A stretch of DNA of 64,000 bases, from positions 57,573 to 121,572 of the forward strand of contig JAGWVU010000011.1 in the NCBI GenBank assembly GCA_018970725.1, in the 5' to 3' direction. A model generated the notes under the pieces. The model saw only the letters and a program-made list of their open reading frames with translations, did not search any database and was not told the DNA's origin. This DNA comes from Verrucomicrobiota bacterium (lineage in GTDB: Bacteria; Verrucomicrobiota; Verrucomicrobiia; Verrucomicrobiales; DEV007). Made by a program: the position numbers and the translations under genes. This document shows, piece by piece, positions 8,998 to 18,474 of this stretch (position 1 is its first letter; every line of letters begins with the position of its first letter).

Positions 8998-9135
8998 TCA
9001 CCTTTTCCGGCGGTTGGGGCTGCTCGCTTTCATCTCCACCGATCATGACGCAACCGAAACCCGCCGGTTACCATTCTCCCTCCAAAAAAGAGGAAATCCA
9101 AGGGGGACCACCTCCTTCGCCTGAAAGCCGCCGAG

Positions 9136-9843
9136 TCATCGGCCGGGACCGCCTTCCCCCGCTCCCCGCATCCGCCCTTCCCGCCGTGCGCGCAGACCGC
9201 CGAACAAACCACGAAGCCGCGCCGGTCGCGACGCGTAAACCGAATCCTCGGGAACTTCCGTCGCCGCTCCCGCACTGGAAACCGCCGGCGCGGCGGGAAC
9301 GGGGGGCGGGGCCGGAAATCCGCGGTAGGCGATGGATCCGTCGGCGCTGTCGATGACCACCTGCCCGACCTCGGCTCCGGCGGCATCGACAAAGGTGAGC
9401 AGCCAAGTGGGGGCACGATCCGCCCCGCGGAAGCGCAGCTGGTAGTGGAGACGGGAGAAACTGAGGCCCGCCAGAATCGCCTCGTCATCGGCGATGCGAT
9501 AGGCTTCCGGGGAATCGATCTTCCACGCCGCAGCGATGGAGAGGAGCGGTTTATCGGGCAAATCGGCGGCTTCATCCCGCTTGATGGCATGTCGCGCGGT
9601 CACCTTGCCCCCTTGCACCACATATTCCCAAAGCACCTCCGGCTTGCTCTCTTCCTTGACCAGAAGGCGCCAGATTTCGGGTTGATCATCCCCGTCGAAT
9701 CCGGCCAAGGCGACCACCTGCCCGGCAATCCGGGGCCCCATGGCGGATTCAAGCCCCCGCAGGGCCTCGAGGGCGGCGCTGCCACCGGCCGGTGCCGTCG
9801 CGGCCAGGACGAACCAAAACCATGTAACGATCCGCGCTGCCAT
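9136..9843 (-). CDS. Exported protein of unknown function
   Basis: 235 residues from the ATG at 9843, which starts a signal peptide (MAARIVTWFWFVLAATAPAGG). An ATG 33 bp upstream is an alternative start that would only add a basic head. The mature part is a mix of strands, with no known motif seen, and ends in an arginine/glycine-rich tail. It lies between the ECF operon and the divergent CbiX gene, 115 bp away. Confidence 0.6.
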   Translation of the reverse strand: MAARIVTWFWFVLAATAPAGGSAALEALRGLESAMGPRIAGQVVALAGFDGDDQPEIWRLLVKEESKPEVLWEYVVQGGKVTARHAIKRDEAADLPDKPLLSIAAAWKIDSPEAYRIADDEAILAGLSFSRLHYQLRFRGADRAPTWLLTFVDAAGAEVGQVVIDSADGSIAYRGFPAPPPVPAAPAVSSAGAATEVPEDSVYASRPARLRGLFGGLRARREGRMRGAGEGGPGR

Positions 9844-9958
9844 TCTTCGTTCCCGTCTGCTTCCGACGTGCTCCATCCATCGCGCATTCGGCCGTGAATG
9901 GCGACCTCAATTCACGAACTTGCGCGTCCAAGAATCCCAACGATTCGTTTTCCTGCGT

Positions 9959-10774
9959 ATGAATGAACCTGCCCGGCTTGCGGACAGCGCCCTGCTTCTT
10001 CTCGGGCACGGCTCCACGGAGAACCCGGACTCCAGCGCCCCCACCCTGGCCCACGCCGCGGAAATCCGTCGACGGGGTCTCTTCGCGGAAGTGCAATGCG
10101 CCTTCTGGAAGGAGGAACCCGGTTTCTCGATCTCCGATTACCTCTTTGAGAGCGAAACGATTTACGCAGTGCCCAATTTCATCAGTGAAGGCTATTTCAC
10201 CCGGGAAGTGATCCCGCGGGAACTCGGCTTGGAGGGGCCCACCACCCGGCGGGACGGAAAAACGATCCATTATTGCGATCCCGTCGGCATCCACCGCAGC
10301 ATGACCCGCCTTCTCGCCGGGCGCGCCCGCGAACTCGCTCCCGGAGTCGCTCCCGCCGACAGCGCCCTGATCATCGTCGGCCATGGCACCGGACTCAACG
10401 CCAAGTCGACCGAGGCCATCCGGGTGCAGGTCGATCGCCTCGAAGCCCTCGGCCTCGGCTACGGCCAGATCCTCGACGCCTACATGGAAGAGGCTCCTTT
10501 CATCGCGGAGTGGGATCAACTCACCTCCTTGCCCCATGTCCTCGTCGTCCCGTTCTTCATCGCAGACGGACTGCACAGCTACCAGGACATCCCCGTGCTC
10601 CTCGGCATCGAATCGGCCCCGACCGCCGCCGCCAGCCAGCGCGACGTCTTCCGCCACAATCCCGTCCCCATCCGCGGACGCTCCCTCTGGTATAGCCGCT
10701 CCATCGGCACCGATCCCTCGCTGGTCGATGTGATTCTCGACCAGGTTCACGATTTCCGCTCCCACGCCGCATGA
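9959..10774 (+). CDS. CbiX-like sirohydrochlorin cobaltochelatase-family protein
   Basis: 271 residues with two CbiX-type half domains. The first begins LLLLGHGSTENPDS and the second begins LIIVGHGTGLNAKST; each has the histidine in the GHGS/GHGT turn that binds the metal in this family. The family inserts cobalt or iron into sirohydrochlorin. The frame is open upstream to 9740 but the ATG at 9959 gives the family-length N-terminus. The stop overlaps the start of the DR2241-like gene by 4 bp (ATGA), so the two are translationally coupled. Confidence 0.85.
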   Translation: MNEPARLADSALLLLGHGSTENPDSSAPTLAHAAEIRRRGLFAEVQCAFWKEEPGFSISDYLFESETIYAVPNFISEGYFTREVIPRELGLEGPTTRRDGKTIHYCDPVGIHRSMTRLLAGRARELAPGVAPADSALIIVGHGTGLNAKSTEAIRVQVDRLEALGLGYGQILDAYMEEAPFIAEWDQLTSLPHVLVVPFFIADGLHSYQDIPVLLGIESAPTAAASQRDVFRHNPVPIRGRSLWYSRSIGTDPSLVDVILDQVHDFRSHAA

Positions 10775-11400
10775 CCCCTTCCCCCCTCCTTCAACTCCTC
10801 ACGGAACGCCTGCGGGACGCCCCTTTCCACATCGGACAGATCGCCGTGTCCCCGCTCACCGGAGAGGGCATCGAACTACGGCACCGGGACGACGCCGGAC
10901 TTGCGGCGGACGGACTGGAGACATTCGATCGACCGGACGACGCCCGCGACATCGCCCAATACGATGCCGCCGGGGAATATCGCCCGCTCAAAGGATCGCC
11001 GGATTTGAAACGGGGATGGCGGCTTGTTCTGGCCGGCCCCGGAGAGGTGCGGACGGCCCTGGACCTCTTTTACCCCGCGGCCTTGGCCCTCTGGGCGGCC
11101 TGCTCCGGGAACCGGATGCGGGTCGTCCCGCTCGCCAGGACGCTGGAACGACAGACGGGGATGTATCGCTTCGCCCGCAACATTTCCCCCGAAGGCGCTG
11201 CGGACCTGATGCGGCGCCGTTGCCTCACCGGTTGCTCGCGCCACCCGCTCTGGGCGGAATCCCAGAATCCGGCGGTCCCTTCCCACGGCATCCCTCTGCT
11301 CTGCCCGGAGGCCTGCAGCTTCTTCGTGGCCGAGGCAAGGGTCGTGGCCAAGGCCGAGTTCGACGCCAAAGCCGCCCCCCAGCCGGCCACCGGAAATTGA
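10771..11400 (+). CDS. DR2241-like 4Fe-4S protein, partner of CbiX
   Basis: 209 residues. The C-terminal third has four cysteines in the pattern RRCLTGCSRHPLW and then LLCPEACSF, consistent with a [4Fe-4S] cluster. In DR2241-type proteins, CbiX and this cluster domain occur together; here they are two overlapping genes. The known structural family suggests a chelatase or redox accessory function. No corrin or siroheme pathway gene is visible nearby, so the metal and product are open. Confidence 0.75.
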   Translation: MTPSPLLQLLTERLRDAPFHIGQIAVSPLTGEGIELRHRDDAGLAADGLETFDRPDDARDIAQYDAAGEYRPLKGSPDLKRGWRLVLAGPGEVRTALDLFYPAALALWAACSGNRMRVVPLARTLERQTGMYRFARNISPEGAADLMRRRCLTGCSRHPLWAESQNPAVPSHGIPLLCPEACSFFVAEARVVAKAEFDAKAAPQPATGN

Positions 11401-11410
11401 TTGGTATCAA

Positions 11411-11470
11411 ATTTGCGAAAAAGGGTTGCGTTATTTAACAGCCCTGTATTATTTAATTGTATTAGGGGTC
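11411..11470 (+). promoter_or_regulatory. AT-rich promoter-like region
   Basis: A sharply AT-rich patch in a GC-rich window, just upstream of the response-regulator gene. It contains TTGCGT and TTAACA as possible -35 boxes and TATTAT or TGTATT as possible -10 boxes at about 15-17 bp spacing. The exact boxes cannot be fixed by eye. Confidence 0.35.
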
Positions 11471-11512
11471 GTTTGAGACCGATCTCCGGTTACCTTTCAA
11501 TTGCTCGCGAAT

Positions 11513-12898
11513 ATGGCCAAAATCATCATCATCGACGACGAACCAGGCATTCTCCAAGTCATGCGCAAGCTCTCCGAGCGCATGGGCCACGAAACTTTTG
11601 CCTACCAGAGCGGCAAGGATGGGATGACGGCCATCCAGCGCATCGTCCCCGACGTCGTCGTCGTCGACTTGCGCATAGGGGACATGAGCGGATTGGAGAT
11701 CATCCAACGCTGCAACGGACAGTTCCCGCATATCGCGATCATCATGGTCACCGGCTACGGCACTGTGGAATCCGCGGTTGAGGCGATGAAGCTGGGAGCG
11801 TTCGACTACCTGACCAAGCCCTTTGAACTTGACGACCTGCAGCGCACCATCAACCGAGCCTTGAGCCAGAAGGAGCCCGCGGGTCGTTTCAATCCCCCCA
11901 CGTTGGTGGGCGATCCGGAAGCCGAGCCCGCCTTGGTGTCTTCGCGTCTCATCGGTGAGGGCAGCCGGATGAAGGAGATCCACGGGATCATCGAAAAGAT
12001 CGCCGACAACGACAGCCCCATCCTGCTCGAAGGAGAGTTCGGTTCCGGCAAGCAGATGGTGGCCCGGGCCATCCACAATCGCAGCAAGCGCAACTCCGCC
12101 CCCTTCAAGGTGCTCGACTGCTCCTCGCTACCGGAGGATTTGCTGGAAATGGAGTTGTTCGGAAGTCCGGGCGGGCGCGGTGAAACCATCTTCCGCCGGG
12201 CCATGGGCGGCACCGTCTTTCTCGAAGAGATCAACCTGTTGCCGCATCGCCTGCAATCCGTCCTCGAGGGTTACCTTGAGGATATCACCGCCCGGAGAAT
12301 GAACAATTCCCTGCCGGAGAGCATGGATGTGCGCTTCGTCGCCTCCACGAACAAGCCTCTTGAGGAGGAAGTCACCGAGGACCGCTTCCGCGAGGACCTG
12401 TATTACAAGGTCTCCGTGATCCCGATCCAGGTTCCTTCCCTCCGCAACCGGCAGAGTGATATTCCTCTCCTGGTCGATTACTTCCTCGAGCGCTACGCGG
12501 CGATGAACAAGCGGAGCAAACCGCAGGTGGACAAGTATGCCATGGAGTTGCTCGAAAGCTACAAGTGGCCGGGCAACGTCAGCGAGTTGCAGAACACCGT
12601 CGAACGCGCTTCAGCCTTCTGCGACGACAACCGGATCCGTCCCGTGGACCTGCCGAGCAAAATCTCGCAACGCGTGGAGATCACCGACGACGAGAACGAG
12701 GCCATCGTGCATCATCTGCCGATCGGGACCACCCTCAGTGACTTCATCCGCAAACAGGAGAAGGTCTTCATCCGCGAGACCCTGAAGTACAACGAGGGAT
12801 CCCGGGAGAAGACCGCCAGCATGCTTGATGTGAGCATCGCGACCCTCTACCGCAAGATGGGCCTCAAACTCGAGCGGGACAAGATGCTCAGCGCCTGA
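11513..12898 (+). CDS. NtrC-like response regulator with AAA+ domain lacking GAFTGA
   Basis: 461 residues. The receiver domain (1-115) has the acidic pair D8/D9, the phospho-acceptor D52 and K102. The AAA+ domain (about 145-375) has Walker A GEFGSGKQ (174-181) and a Walker-B-like TVFLEEI. The C-terminus is a Fis-type helix-turn-helix ending in MLDVSIATLYRKMGL. Where sigma-54 activators carry GAFTGA after ELFG, this protein has SPGGRGETIFRR, and Walker B has Glu in place of the first Asp. It may therefore not contact sigma-54. The ATG at 11513 is used instead of a TTG at 11501. No histidine kinase gene is adjacent. Confidence 0.85.
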   Translation: MAKIIIIDDEPGILQVMRKLSERMGHETFAYQSGKDGMTAIQRIVPDVVVVDLRIGDMSGLEIIQRCNGQFPHIAIIMVTGYGTVESAVEAMKLGAFDYLTKPFELDDLQRTINRALSQKEPAGRFNPPTLVGDPEAEPALVSSRLIGEGSRMKEIHGIIEKIADNDSPILLEGEFGSGKQMVARAIHNRSKRNSAPFKVLDCSSLPEDLLEMELFGSPGGRGETIFRRAMGGTVFLEEINLLPHRLQSVLEGYLEDITARRMNNSLPESMDVRFVASTNKPLEEEVTEDRFREDLYYKVSVIPIQVPSLRNRQSDIPLLVDYFLERYAAMNKRSKPQVDKYAMELLESYKWPGNVSELQNTVERASAFCDDNRIRPVDLPSKISQRVEITDDENEAIVHHLPIGTTLSDFIRKQEKVFIRETLKYNEGSREKTASMLDVSIATLYRKMGLKLERDKMLSA

Positions 12899-12914
12899 AC
12901 CCGCCCTCCGGTCA

Positions 12915-13688
12915 TCAGAACCGCGGCAGCGGCGGCGGGATCCGGGGGTAGAGCACGTTGGCCGGTTCTTCTCCGAGTCGGATCCGGAAAATCGTTCCGA
13001 GGACGAGGCCTGCGAGGAGCCCTCCGATGTGGGCGGCATAAGCCACTCCCTCGACAGGCCCCATCCCCTGGTTAAGTTGCTCCAGCATCCGGGCGCCGCC
13101 CCAGAGTTGGGAGAGGGTCCAGCACCCGATGACCACAAAGGCAGGGACGGAGATAATCCAGAACAGGAGCAGGACCCTCACGGAGTTCCGCGGAAACAGC
13201 ACGAGATAGGCCCCGAGCACCCCCGAAATCGCACCTGAGGCCCCTAGCATCGGAACCTCGCTTTGCGGTTCGATGAGGGCATGGGCCAGTCCTGCCGCCA
13301 CCCCGCTCGCCAGATAGAAGACGAGAAACCGCATCGAGCCAAAGCGGTGTTCCACGTTGTTCCCGAAGATCCAGAGGAACAGCATGTTTCCCCCGAGGTG
13401 CAGCCACCCTCCGTGCATGAACATCGAGGTCAAGAGCGTCAAAAAAACCGGCCATGGTCCGGGGCCCTGCTCAATCTCGATCGTTTGCCCCTGCGCCACG
13501 GGGACCACGCTCACGCCCACCAGATCCCGTCCCGTGGTGATCTCGAGAGGCACCGCGCTGAACCGGGTCGTGAAATCCTTGTCCGCAAGCTGGATTCCGA
13601 AGACCGCAAGATTGAGAAAGAGAAAGGCGTTGGTCAGCCAGGTGGGCCGGTAGAGCGATCGGTCGTCGTCAGAGAGCGGGATGAACAT
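12915..13688 (-). CDS. Rhomboid-family intramembrane serine protease
   Basis: 257 residues with about seven hydrophobic segments. It shows the rhomboid signatures: HGGWLHLGGNMLFLW (oxyanion His/Asn), GASGAISG with the catalytic serine, and AAHIGGLLAG with the catalytic histidine. It cleaves transmembrane proteins within the bilayer. A loop of about 60 residues between the first and second spans is typical of the subgroup found in many bacteria. It converges with the response-regulator gene, with 16 bp between. Confidence 0.92.
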   Translation of the reverse strand: MFIPLSDDDRSLYRPTWLTNAFLFLNLAVFGIQLADKDFTTRFSAVPLEITTGRDLVGVSVVPVAQGQTIEIEQGPGPWPVFLTLLTSMFMHGGWLHLGGNMLFLWIFGNNVEHRFGSMRFLVFYLASGVAAGLAHALIEPQSEVPMLGASGAISGVLGAYLVLFPRNSVRVLLLFWIISVPAFVVIGCWTLSQLWGGARMLEQLNQGMGPVEGVAYAAHIGGLLAGLVLGTIFRIRLGEEPANVLYPRIPPPLPRF

Positions 13689-13726
13689 GGGCTCAGCTTA
13701 CCGCAACGGAGCCACCCGGCGAGCCC

Positions 13727-13764
13727 AAAAAAAGAGGCGGCAGCCGTTTGCCAGCCACCGCCTC
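13727..13764 (-). terminator. Rho-independent terminator of the EF-hand gene
   Basis: On the minus strand GAGGCGG pairs with CCGCCTC around a partly paired inner stem and is followed by seven T residues. It lies 28 bp after the stop of the EF-hand gene and separates it from the rhomboid gene. Confidence 0.8.
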
Positions 13765-13791
13765 CAGATAGCAATCGAAATCCGCTCGGGA

Positions 13792-14157
13792 TCAGTTCGC
13801 CTTGGGCTTCTTCGGAGCCGGGGTCAGAACGGTGGTGAGCTCCGCTTTGTCGAGAGCGCCGTCCTTGTTGGTGTCACCACGCTCCAGCATCTTGGTGGCG
13901 CGCTCTTCCGGGGTCGGAGCCGGTTTGGCAGGGGCGGGAGCGCCTTCTTTCGGCTTGGGAGCCGGTTGGGCGGCGAGTTCGGCCTTGTCGAGCTTGCCAT
14001 CGGCATTCTTGTCAAGGTTCTTGATCATGCCTTCCGCGCGTTGCTCGGGAGTCATCGGGGGCTTCTTGCCCTTCCCCTTGCCTTCGCCCGGGGCGGCGAT
14101 TCCGGTGGACACCGCTGCGAAAGCGGTCAGGGCCATGACGATGAGAACTTTTTTCAT
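13792..14157 (-). CDS. Exported EF-hand protein
   Basis: 121 residues. After a signal peptide (MKKVLIVMALTAFAA, cut near AAP) come two EF-hand loops, DKNADGKLDKAE and DTNKDGALDKAE, separated by a proline/alanine linker. Each loop has the D-x-N/D-x-D-G pattern that binds calcium. Small proteins of this type are frequent in Verrucomicrobia and Planctomycetes. The partner is unknown. The frame is open far upstream antisense to other genes, but the ATG at 14157 begins the signal peptide. Confidence 0.8.
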   Translation of the reverse strand: MKKVLIVMALTAFAAVSTGIAAPGEGKGKGKKPPMTPEQRAEGMIKNLDKNADGKLDKAELAAQPAPKPKEGAPAPAKPAPTPEERATKMLERGDTNKDGALDKAELTTVLTPAPKKPKAN

Positions 14158-14259
14158 TTGGGATTGATGATGGGATTGTGGTTGAGTGCAGGAACCAGAT
14201 TCCGGCCCCAGCGCCGGAGTGAACCAGAAATCCCTCCCCGAGTTGCAAACTTTTTCGTC

Positions 14260-15042
14260 ATGAAACCACAAATTCTCCGAATCGCGCTTCCGGTCCTGCT
14301 CCCGCTGCTGCTTGCCGGCTCCGCCCTCGGCGGCGATGCCGAGACGATTGAAGCCGCGAAAGACGCCTTCGCTCGCAAAGATTACGGGGCGGTCATCACC
14401 AGCCTGAAGCCGATCCTCAACCGGGCGGCTGACGCCGCCACCGAGCAGACCCAGCAGGCCAGGGAGATCACCGCAGCCGCGCACCAGCGCCGGGGGGAGG
14501 ATCACTTTCGCCAAGCCCGGATCAAGGAATCGGTCGCCGACTTCGATGCCGTGATCGCCCTCTTCCCGGAGGAAGCCGCGGGCCACTGGCAGCGCGGGAT
14601 CTCCTTGTATTACGCCGGTGAATTCCAGCAGGGGGTGAATCAATTCGAGCTGCACCGCACCGTGAATCCCGAGGATGTGGAGAACTCGGTTTGGCATCTC
14701 CTCTGCTTGGCCCGGACCGAAGGAGCCACCCTGGAGTCCGCCCGGGAGCAATACATGCCGGTGACCCGGGACCGCCGCGTCCCGATGCTGCAGATCCAAA
14801 ATCTGTTCAACGGCAAAGGCAAGGCGGAAGAAGTGATCGAGGCCGCTGCTGCCGCCAGCGAAAACGCCCGGTTCCACAGCGACCTCTATCTCGGCCTTTT
14901 CTATGAGATGACCGGCGACAAGGAAAAGTCCATGAAACACATCGCCGAGGCCGCCGAAAACCCCACGGCATCGCATTACATGGGAGACGTCGCCCGGACC
15001 CACCGGATCCTGCGTGGTCAGACCGATCCCTCCGGAAACTGA
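14260..15042 (+). CDS. Exported TPR-repeat protein
   Basis: 260 residues with a signal peptide (MKPQILRIALPVLLPLLLAGSALGG). The mature part has several TPR-like helical pairs, for example the A-x-Q-R-R-G-E-D segment and VADFDAVIALFPEEAAGHWQRG, followed by YLGLFYEMTGDKEKS. TPR arrays bind peptides or proteins in the periplasm. The ATG at 14260 starts the signal sequence; an open frame extends upstream over the EF-hand gene. It is transcribed divergently from the EF-hand gene, with 102 bp between. Confidence 0.75.
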   Translation: MKPQILRIALPVLLPLLLAGSALGGDAETIEAAKDAFARKDYGAVITSLKPILNRAADAATEQTQQAREITAAAHQRRGEDHFRQARIKESVADFDAVIALFPEEAAGHWQRGISLYYAGEFQQGVNQFELHRTVNPEDVENSVWHLLCLARTEGATLESAREQYMPVTRDRRVPMLQIQNLFNGKGKAEEVIEAAAAASENARFHSDLYLGLFYEMTGDKEKSMKHIAEAAENPTASHYMGDVARTHRILRGQTDPSGN

Positions 15043-15135
15043 CGCCGGCAAAAGGGGGCATGGCCGAAACATCCCAAACTTTGTCCGGTTCCGGCATAGC
15101 TTCCCCCCCCGTTTTGGAGGTAGCCTGTATCCGTC

Positions 15136-18100
15136 ATGAACCCCCGTTTTTCCGTCGTCCTTCTCCTCGCCCTCGCGTCCGCCCTCGATGCCGCCGAGGT
15201 CCGGCCCCTGCGCGTCCTCTTCCTCGGGCACGACAAGGCGCACCACAACTCAACCGCCTACGTCCCCCTGCTGATGAACGCGATGGGGCGCGAGGCGATC
15301 TACTTCGATTACCAAACGACGCCCGACTGCCTCAATCCGGCCGCGCTGCAACCCTATGACGCGCTCCTGCTCTACGCCAACCATGGCCAGATCAAGCCGG
15401 AACAGTTCGCCGCCCTGAACGCATTCATCGAAGGCGGCAAGGGTTTCCTCCCGATCCACTGCGCCTCCGCTTGCTTTGGGAACGATCCGCGGTTCATCGC
15501 TCTCGTCGGCGGCCGGTTCAAATCCCACGGCACGGGGGTATTCCAAGCCACCATCGTGGACCGCTCCCATCCCATCCTCCAGGGCGTCTCGGAATTCTCC
15601 ACTTGGGATGAGACCTACGTTCACGACCAAATCAACACGGAGGCCCGCCACCTTCTCATGGAACGGATCGAGGGCGGGCATCGCGAGCCTTGGGCCTGGA
15701 CCCGGACCCAGGGCAAGGGACGCATCTTTTACACCGCCAGTGGCCACGATGAGCGGACTTGGCAAAATCCTGAATTCCAACGTCTCCTGCGCAACGCCAT
15801 CGTCTGGGCCGTGGGAGACCAGGCCAAGGCGGACTGGGAGCGATTCCTTGCCAGCCGCGAGCCGGAAAAGCGCGAGCCGCATCCGGAAGTCGCCAACTAC
15901 GAAAAGAGGCCCCAGCCGATCACGCTGCAGCAGCCTTTCAGTCCGCAAGGTTCGATGGAGAGGATCCAGGTCCCGGCGGATTGCCGATTGGAGCTGTTCG
16001 CGGCCGAGCCGGAGATCGGCAAACCGATCGCGCTTGCGTGGGATGACCGCGGGCGTTGTTGGGTGGCTGAAACGAGCGATTACCCGCACGGGGTCAAGGA
16101 GGACGGAGTGGGCGGCGACCGGATCCGGATCTGCGAGGACGTGGATGGCGATGGACGGGCGGACAAGTTCACCGTTTTTGCCGACGGCCTGAACATTCCG
16201 ACCGGGCTGGTCTTCAGCAACGGCGGCTTGATCGTGAGCCAACCGCCCCGCTTTCTCTTCCTGAAAGACACCGACGGGGACGACCGCGCGGATGTCCGCA
16301 AGGAGATCATGAGCGGTTGGGGCATCGGCGATACCCATGCCCAAGCGAGCAACCTTCACCAAGGCTATGACAATTGGATTTACGGCGCGGTCGGTTACTC
16401 CGGTTACAAGGGGTCCGTGGGCGGGCGCGAACTGGATTTCAAAATGGGAACCTACCGCTTCCGCGCCGATGGTTCCGCGCTGGAATTTCTCCATCAGTTC
16501 ACGAACAACACCTGGGCCCACGGGTTCAACGACGCGGGTGACCAGTTCGGCGGCACCGCCAACGGAGCCCCGATTTTCTTCGGCGGCATCCCGGACACCG
16601 CGAAGGCCGACGGCATGCAACTCATGACGGCCAAGAAAATCAATCTCATCGATCTGGCCCACCCCATCACCCCGAATTTCCGGCAGGTCGATGTCTTCGG
16701 AGGTTATACCGCGGCGGCGGGCAGTTCCTTCGTCTATTCCAAGGCGCTTCCCGCCCATCTCCAGGGCAAAGCCCTCGTCTGCGAACCGACGATGAAGCTC
16801 GTCTCCGTCATGGACATCCGACCCGACGGCGCGGGATACCGAGCCTTGGACGGGATGAATCTCTTTGCCAGCAGCGACGAATGGACTTCCCCGGTGTATG
16901 CGGAAGTCGGTCCGGATGGTGCCGTCTGGATTGCCGATTTCCACAACTTCATCATCCAGCACAATCCGACACCGAGCGTGGACCGCGGCGGATTCAAGGG
17001 CACCACGGGCGTCGGCGGGGCCCATGAAAATTCCCTCCGCGATCATTCCCGGGGCCGGGTCTACCGTGTCATCGGCAAGGACGCCCGTCCGGAACGGAAA
17101 TCGCTCGCCGACGCTCCAACGGCGGGTCTGGTGGCGGCCTTGGATGACGATGTCCAATACTGGCGTCTGCTGGCCCAGCACAAAATCGTCGAGGGCCGAA
17201 CCGACGCGATTCCCCTCCTCACCGCTATGGTGAGCGCCAACGACGGGAAAGTGGGGGCGGTCCACGCGCTGTGGGCTCTGCAAGGACTCGGGGCCCTGCA
17301 GCCGGAAACCCACCGCGCCGCGCTTCTCGCCAAGGACGCCCGTCTGCGCCGCAATGCGATCCGTGCCCTCGGCTCCGATGCCGCGGCCCAGGGTCTCCTG
17401 TTCGGGGCCGGAGTGATCTCCGATCCGGATCCGGCGACGCGTCTGGCAGCCATGGTGAAACTGGCGGATTTCCCGACCACTCCGGAAATCACGACCCTCG
17501 TCCGGCAACTGGGCGCGGATGAAAAGGTCCGGAACGACGAATGGCTCAAGGAGGCCAGCCGCCTCCTCGGCAAGCGCCACAAGGTGGAACTTTACCGGGA
17601 CGGCCCCAACCTGCTCGCGAACGCGGGCCTTGAGAAGCCCGGGGCCGACGGCTTCCCGGAAGGCTGGAAACGCCGGGACTATGGCGGTCCCACCAAGGCG
17701 GAAGGAAACAAAACCGCTACCTGGGTCGCGATTTCAGACGAAAAGGAGGCGCACGGCGGCAAGTCGGGCCTGCGATGCCTCACCAAGGCCGACGCCGACA
17801 CAAGCTTTTATCAGGAGGTGGATCTGAAGCCGGGAGCCACCTACCGCCTGAGCGGCTGGATCAAGGCCAAGGGACTCCGCGGCAGCGCGAGTTTCAATGA
17901 CCACATCGGCAGGGCCCAGACCGAGCAGGTCTCCTCCCGCGATTCCGGTTGGGTGCAGGTCGAGACCATCTTCGTCAACAAGGACAAACTGAAGGCCAGC
18001 ATCAACATTCTCCACGTGGCCAAGGGCGAGGCCTTGTATGACGATGTCAGCCTCAGCGAATTGGTGCCGGTGGAGGAGGCCGGAAACAGGGTTCTCGCCG

Positions 18101-18381
18101 GCGATCCCAAGCGGGGGGAGGAGATCTTCTGGAAACACCCGGTCGCCGCTTGCATGAATTGCCACATGCTCGGAGGCAAGGGCAGCGCCGTCGGCCCGGC
18201 CTTGGACGGCATCGCGGCCCGCAAGAACGAGACCTACATTTCTCAAAGCCTGCTGGAGCCGAACGCCGTGCTGGCCGAAGGTTACGTGGCCACGCCGATC
18301 AGTCCGATGCCCCCGATGGGCCTCATCCTCAAGCCTCAGGAAATCGCTGATGTCACCGCGTTCGTCCTCACGCTGAAGTGA
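15136..18381 (+). CDS. Exported ThuA / beta-propeller / HEAT / CBM / cytochrome c protein
   Basis: 1081 residues. Signal peptide 1-20; ThuA-like trehalose-utilisation domain about 24-236; PVC-type beta-propeller dehydrogenase-like domain about 285-640; HEAT repeats about 655-790; a CBM4/9-like jelly roll about 815-950; and a C-terminal cytochrome c with heme motif CMNCH near residue 1005 and a methionine-rich segment SPMPPMG that can supply the axial ligand. In Verrucomicrobia and Planctomycetes such proteins are thought to oxidise sugars in the periplasm and pass electrons to the heme; the substrate is unknown. A GGAGG lies about 15 bp before the ATG. Confidence 0.85.
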   Translation: MNPRFSVVLLLALASALDAAEVRPLRVLFLGHDKAHHNSTAYVPLLMNAMGREAIYFDYQTTPDCLNPAALQPYDALLLYANHGQIKPEQFAALNAFIEGGKGFLPIHCASACFGNDPRFIALVGGRFKSHGTGVFQATIVDRSHPILQGVSEFSTWDETYVHDQINTEARHLLMERIEGGHREPWAWTRTQGKGRIFYTASGHDERTWQNPEFQRLLRNAIVWAVGDQAKADWERFLASREPEKREPHPEVANYEKRPQPITLQQPFSPQGSMERIQVPADCRLELFAAEPEIGKPIALAWDDRGRCWVAETSDYPHGVKEDGVGGDRIRICEDVDGDGRADKFTVFADGLNIPTGLVFSNGGLIVSQPPRFLFLKDTDGDDRADVRKEIMSGWGIGDTHAQASNLHQGYDNWIYGAVGYSGYKGSVGGRELDFKMGTYRFRADGSALEFLHQFTNNTWAHGFNDAGDQFGGTANGAPIFFGGIPDTAKADGMQLMTAKKINLIDLAHPITPNFRQVDVFGGYTAAAGSSFVYSKALPAHLQGKALVCEPTMKLVSVMDIRPDGAGYRALDGMNLFASSDEWTSPVYAEVGPDGAVWIADFHNFIIQHNPTPSVDRGGFKGTTGVGGAHENSLRDHSRGRVYRVIGKDARPERKSLADAPTAGLVAALDDDVQYWRLLAQHKIVEGRTDAIPLLTAMVSANDGKVGAVHALWALQGLGALQPETHRAALLAKDARLRRNAIRALGSDAAAQGLLFGAGVISDPDPATRLAAMVKLADFPTTPEITTLVRQLGADEKVRNDEWLKEASRLLGKRHKVELYRDGPNLLANAGLEKPGADGFPEGWKRRDYGGPTKAEGNKTATWVAISDEKEAHGGKSGLRCLTKADADTSFYQEVDLKPGATYRLSGWIKAKGLRGSASFNDHIGRAQTEQVSSRDSGWVQVETIFVNKDKLKASINILHVAKGEALYDDVSLSELVPVEEAGNRVLAGDPKRGEEIFWKHPVAACMNCHMLGGKGSAVGPALDGIAARKNETYISQSLLEPNAVLAEGYVATPISPMPPMGLILKPQEIADVTAFVLTLK

Positions 18382-18474
18382 GCCCGGCCCGCTCCGGGGC
18401 TCTTCCAACGCTTGTTTCCCGCGAATTTCGGGGTATGCTGCGCCTCAGGGGTCTTCCGCCGCTTCCGCCAGCCC

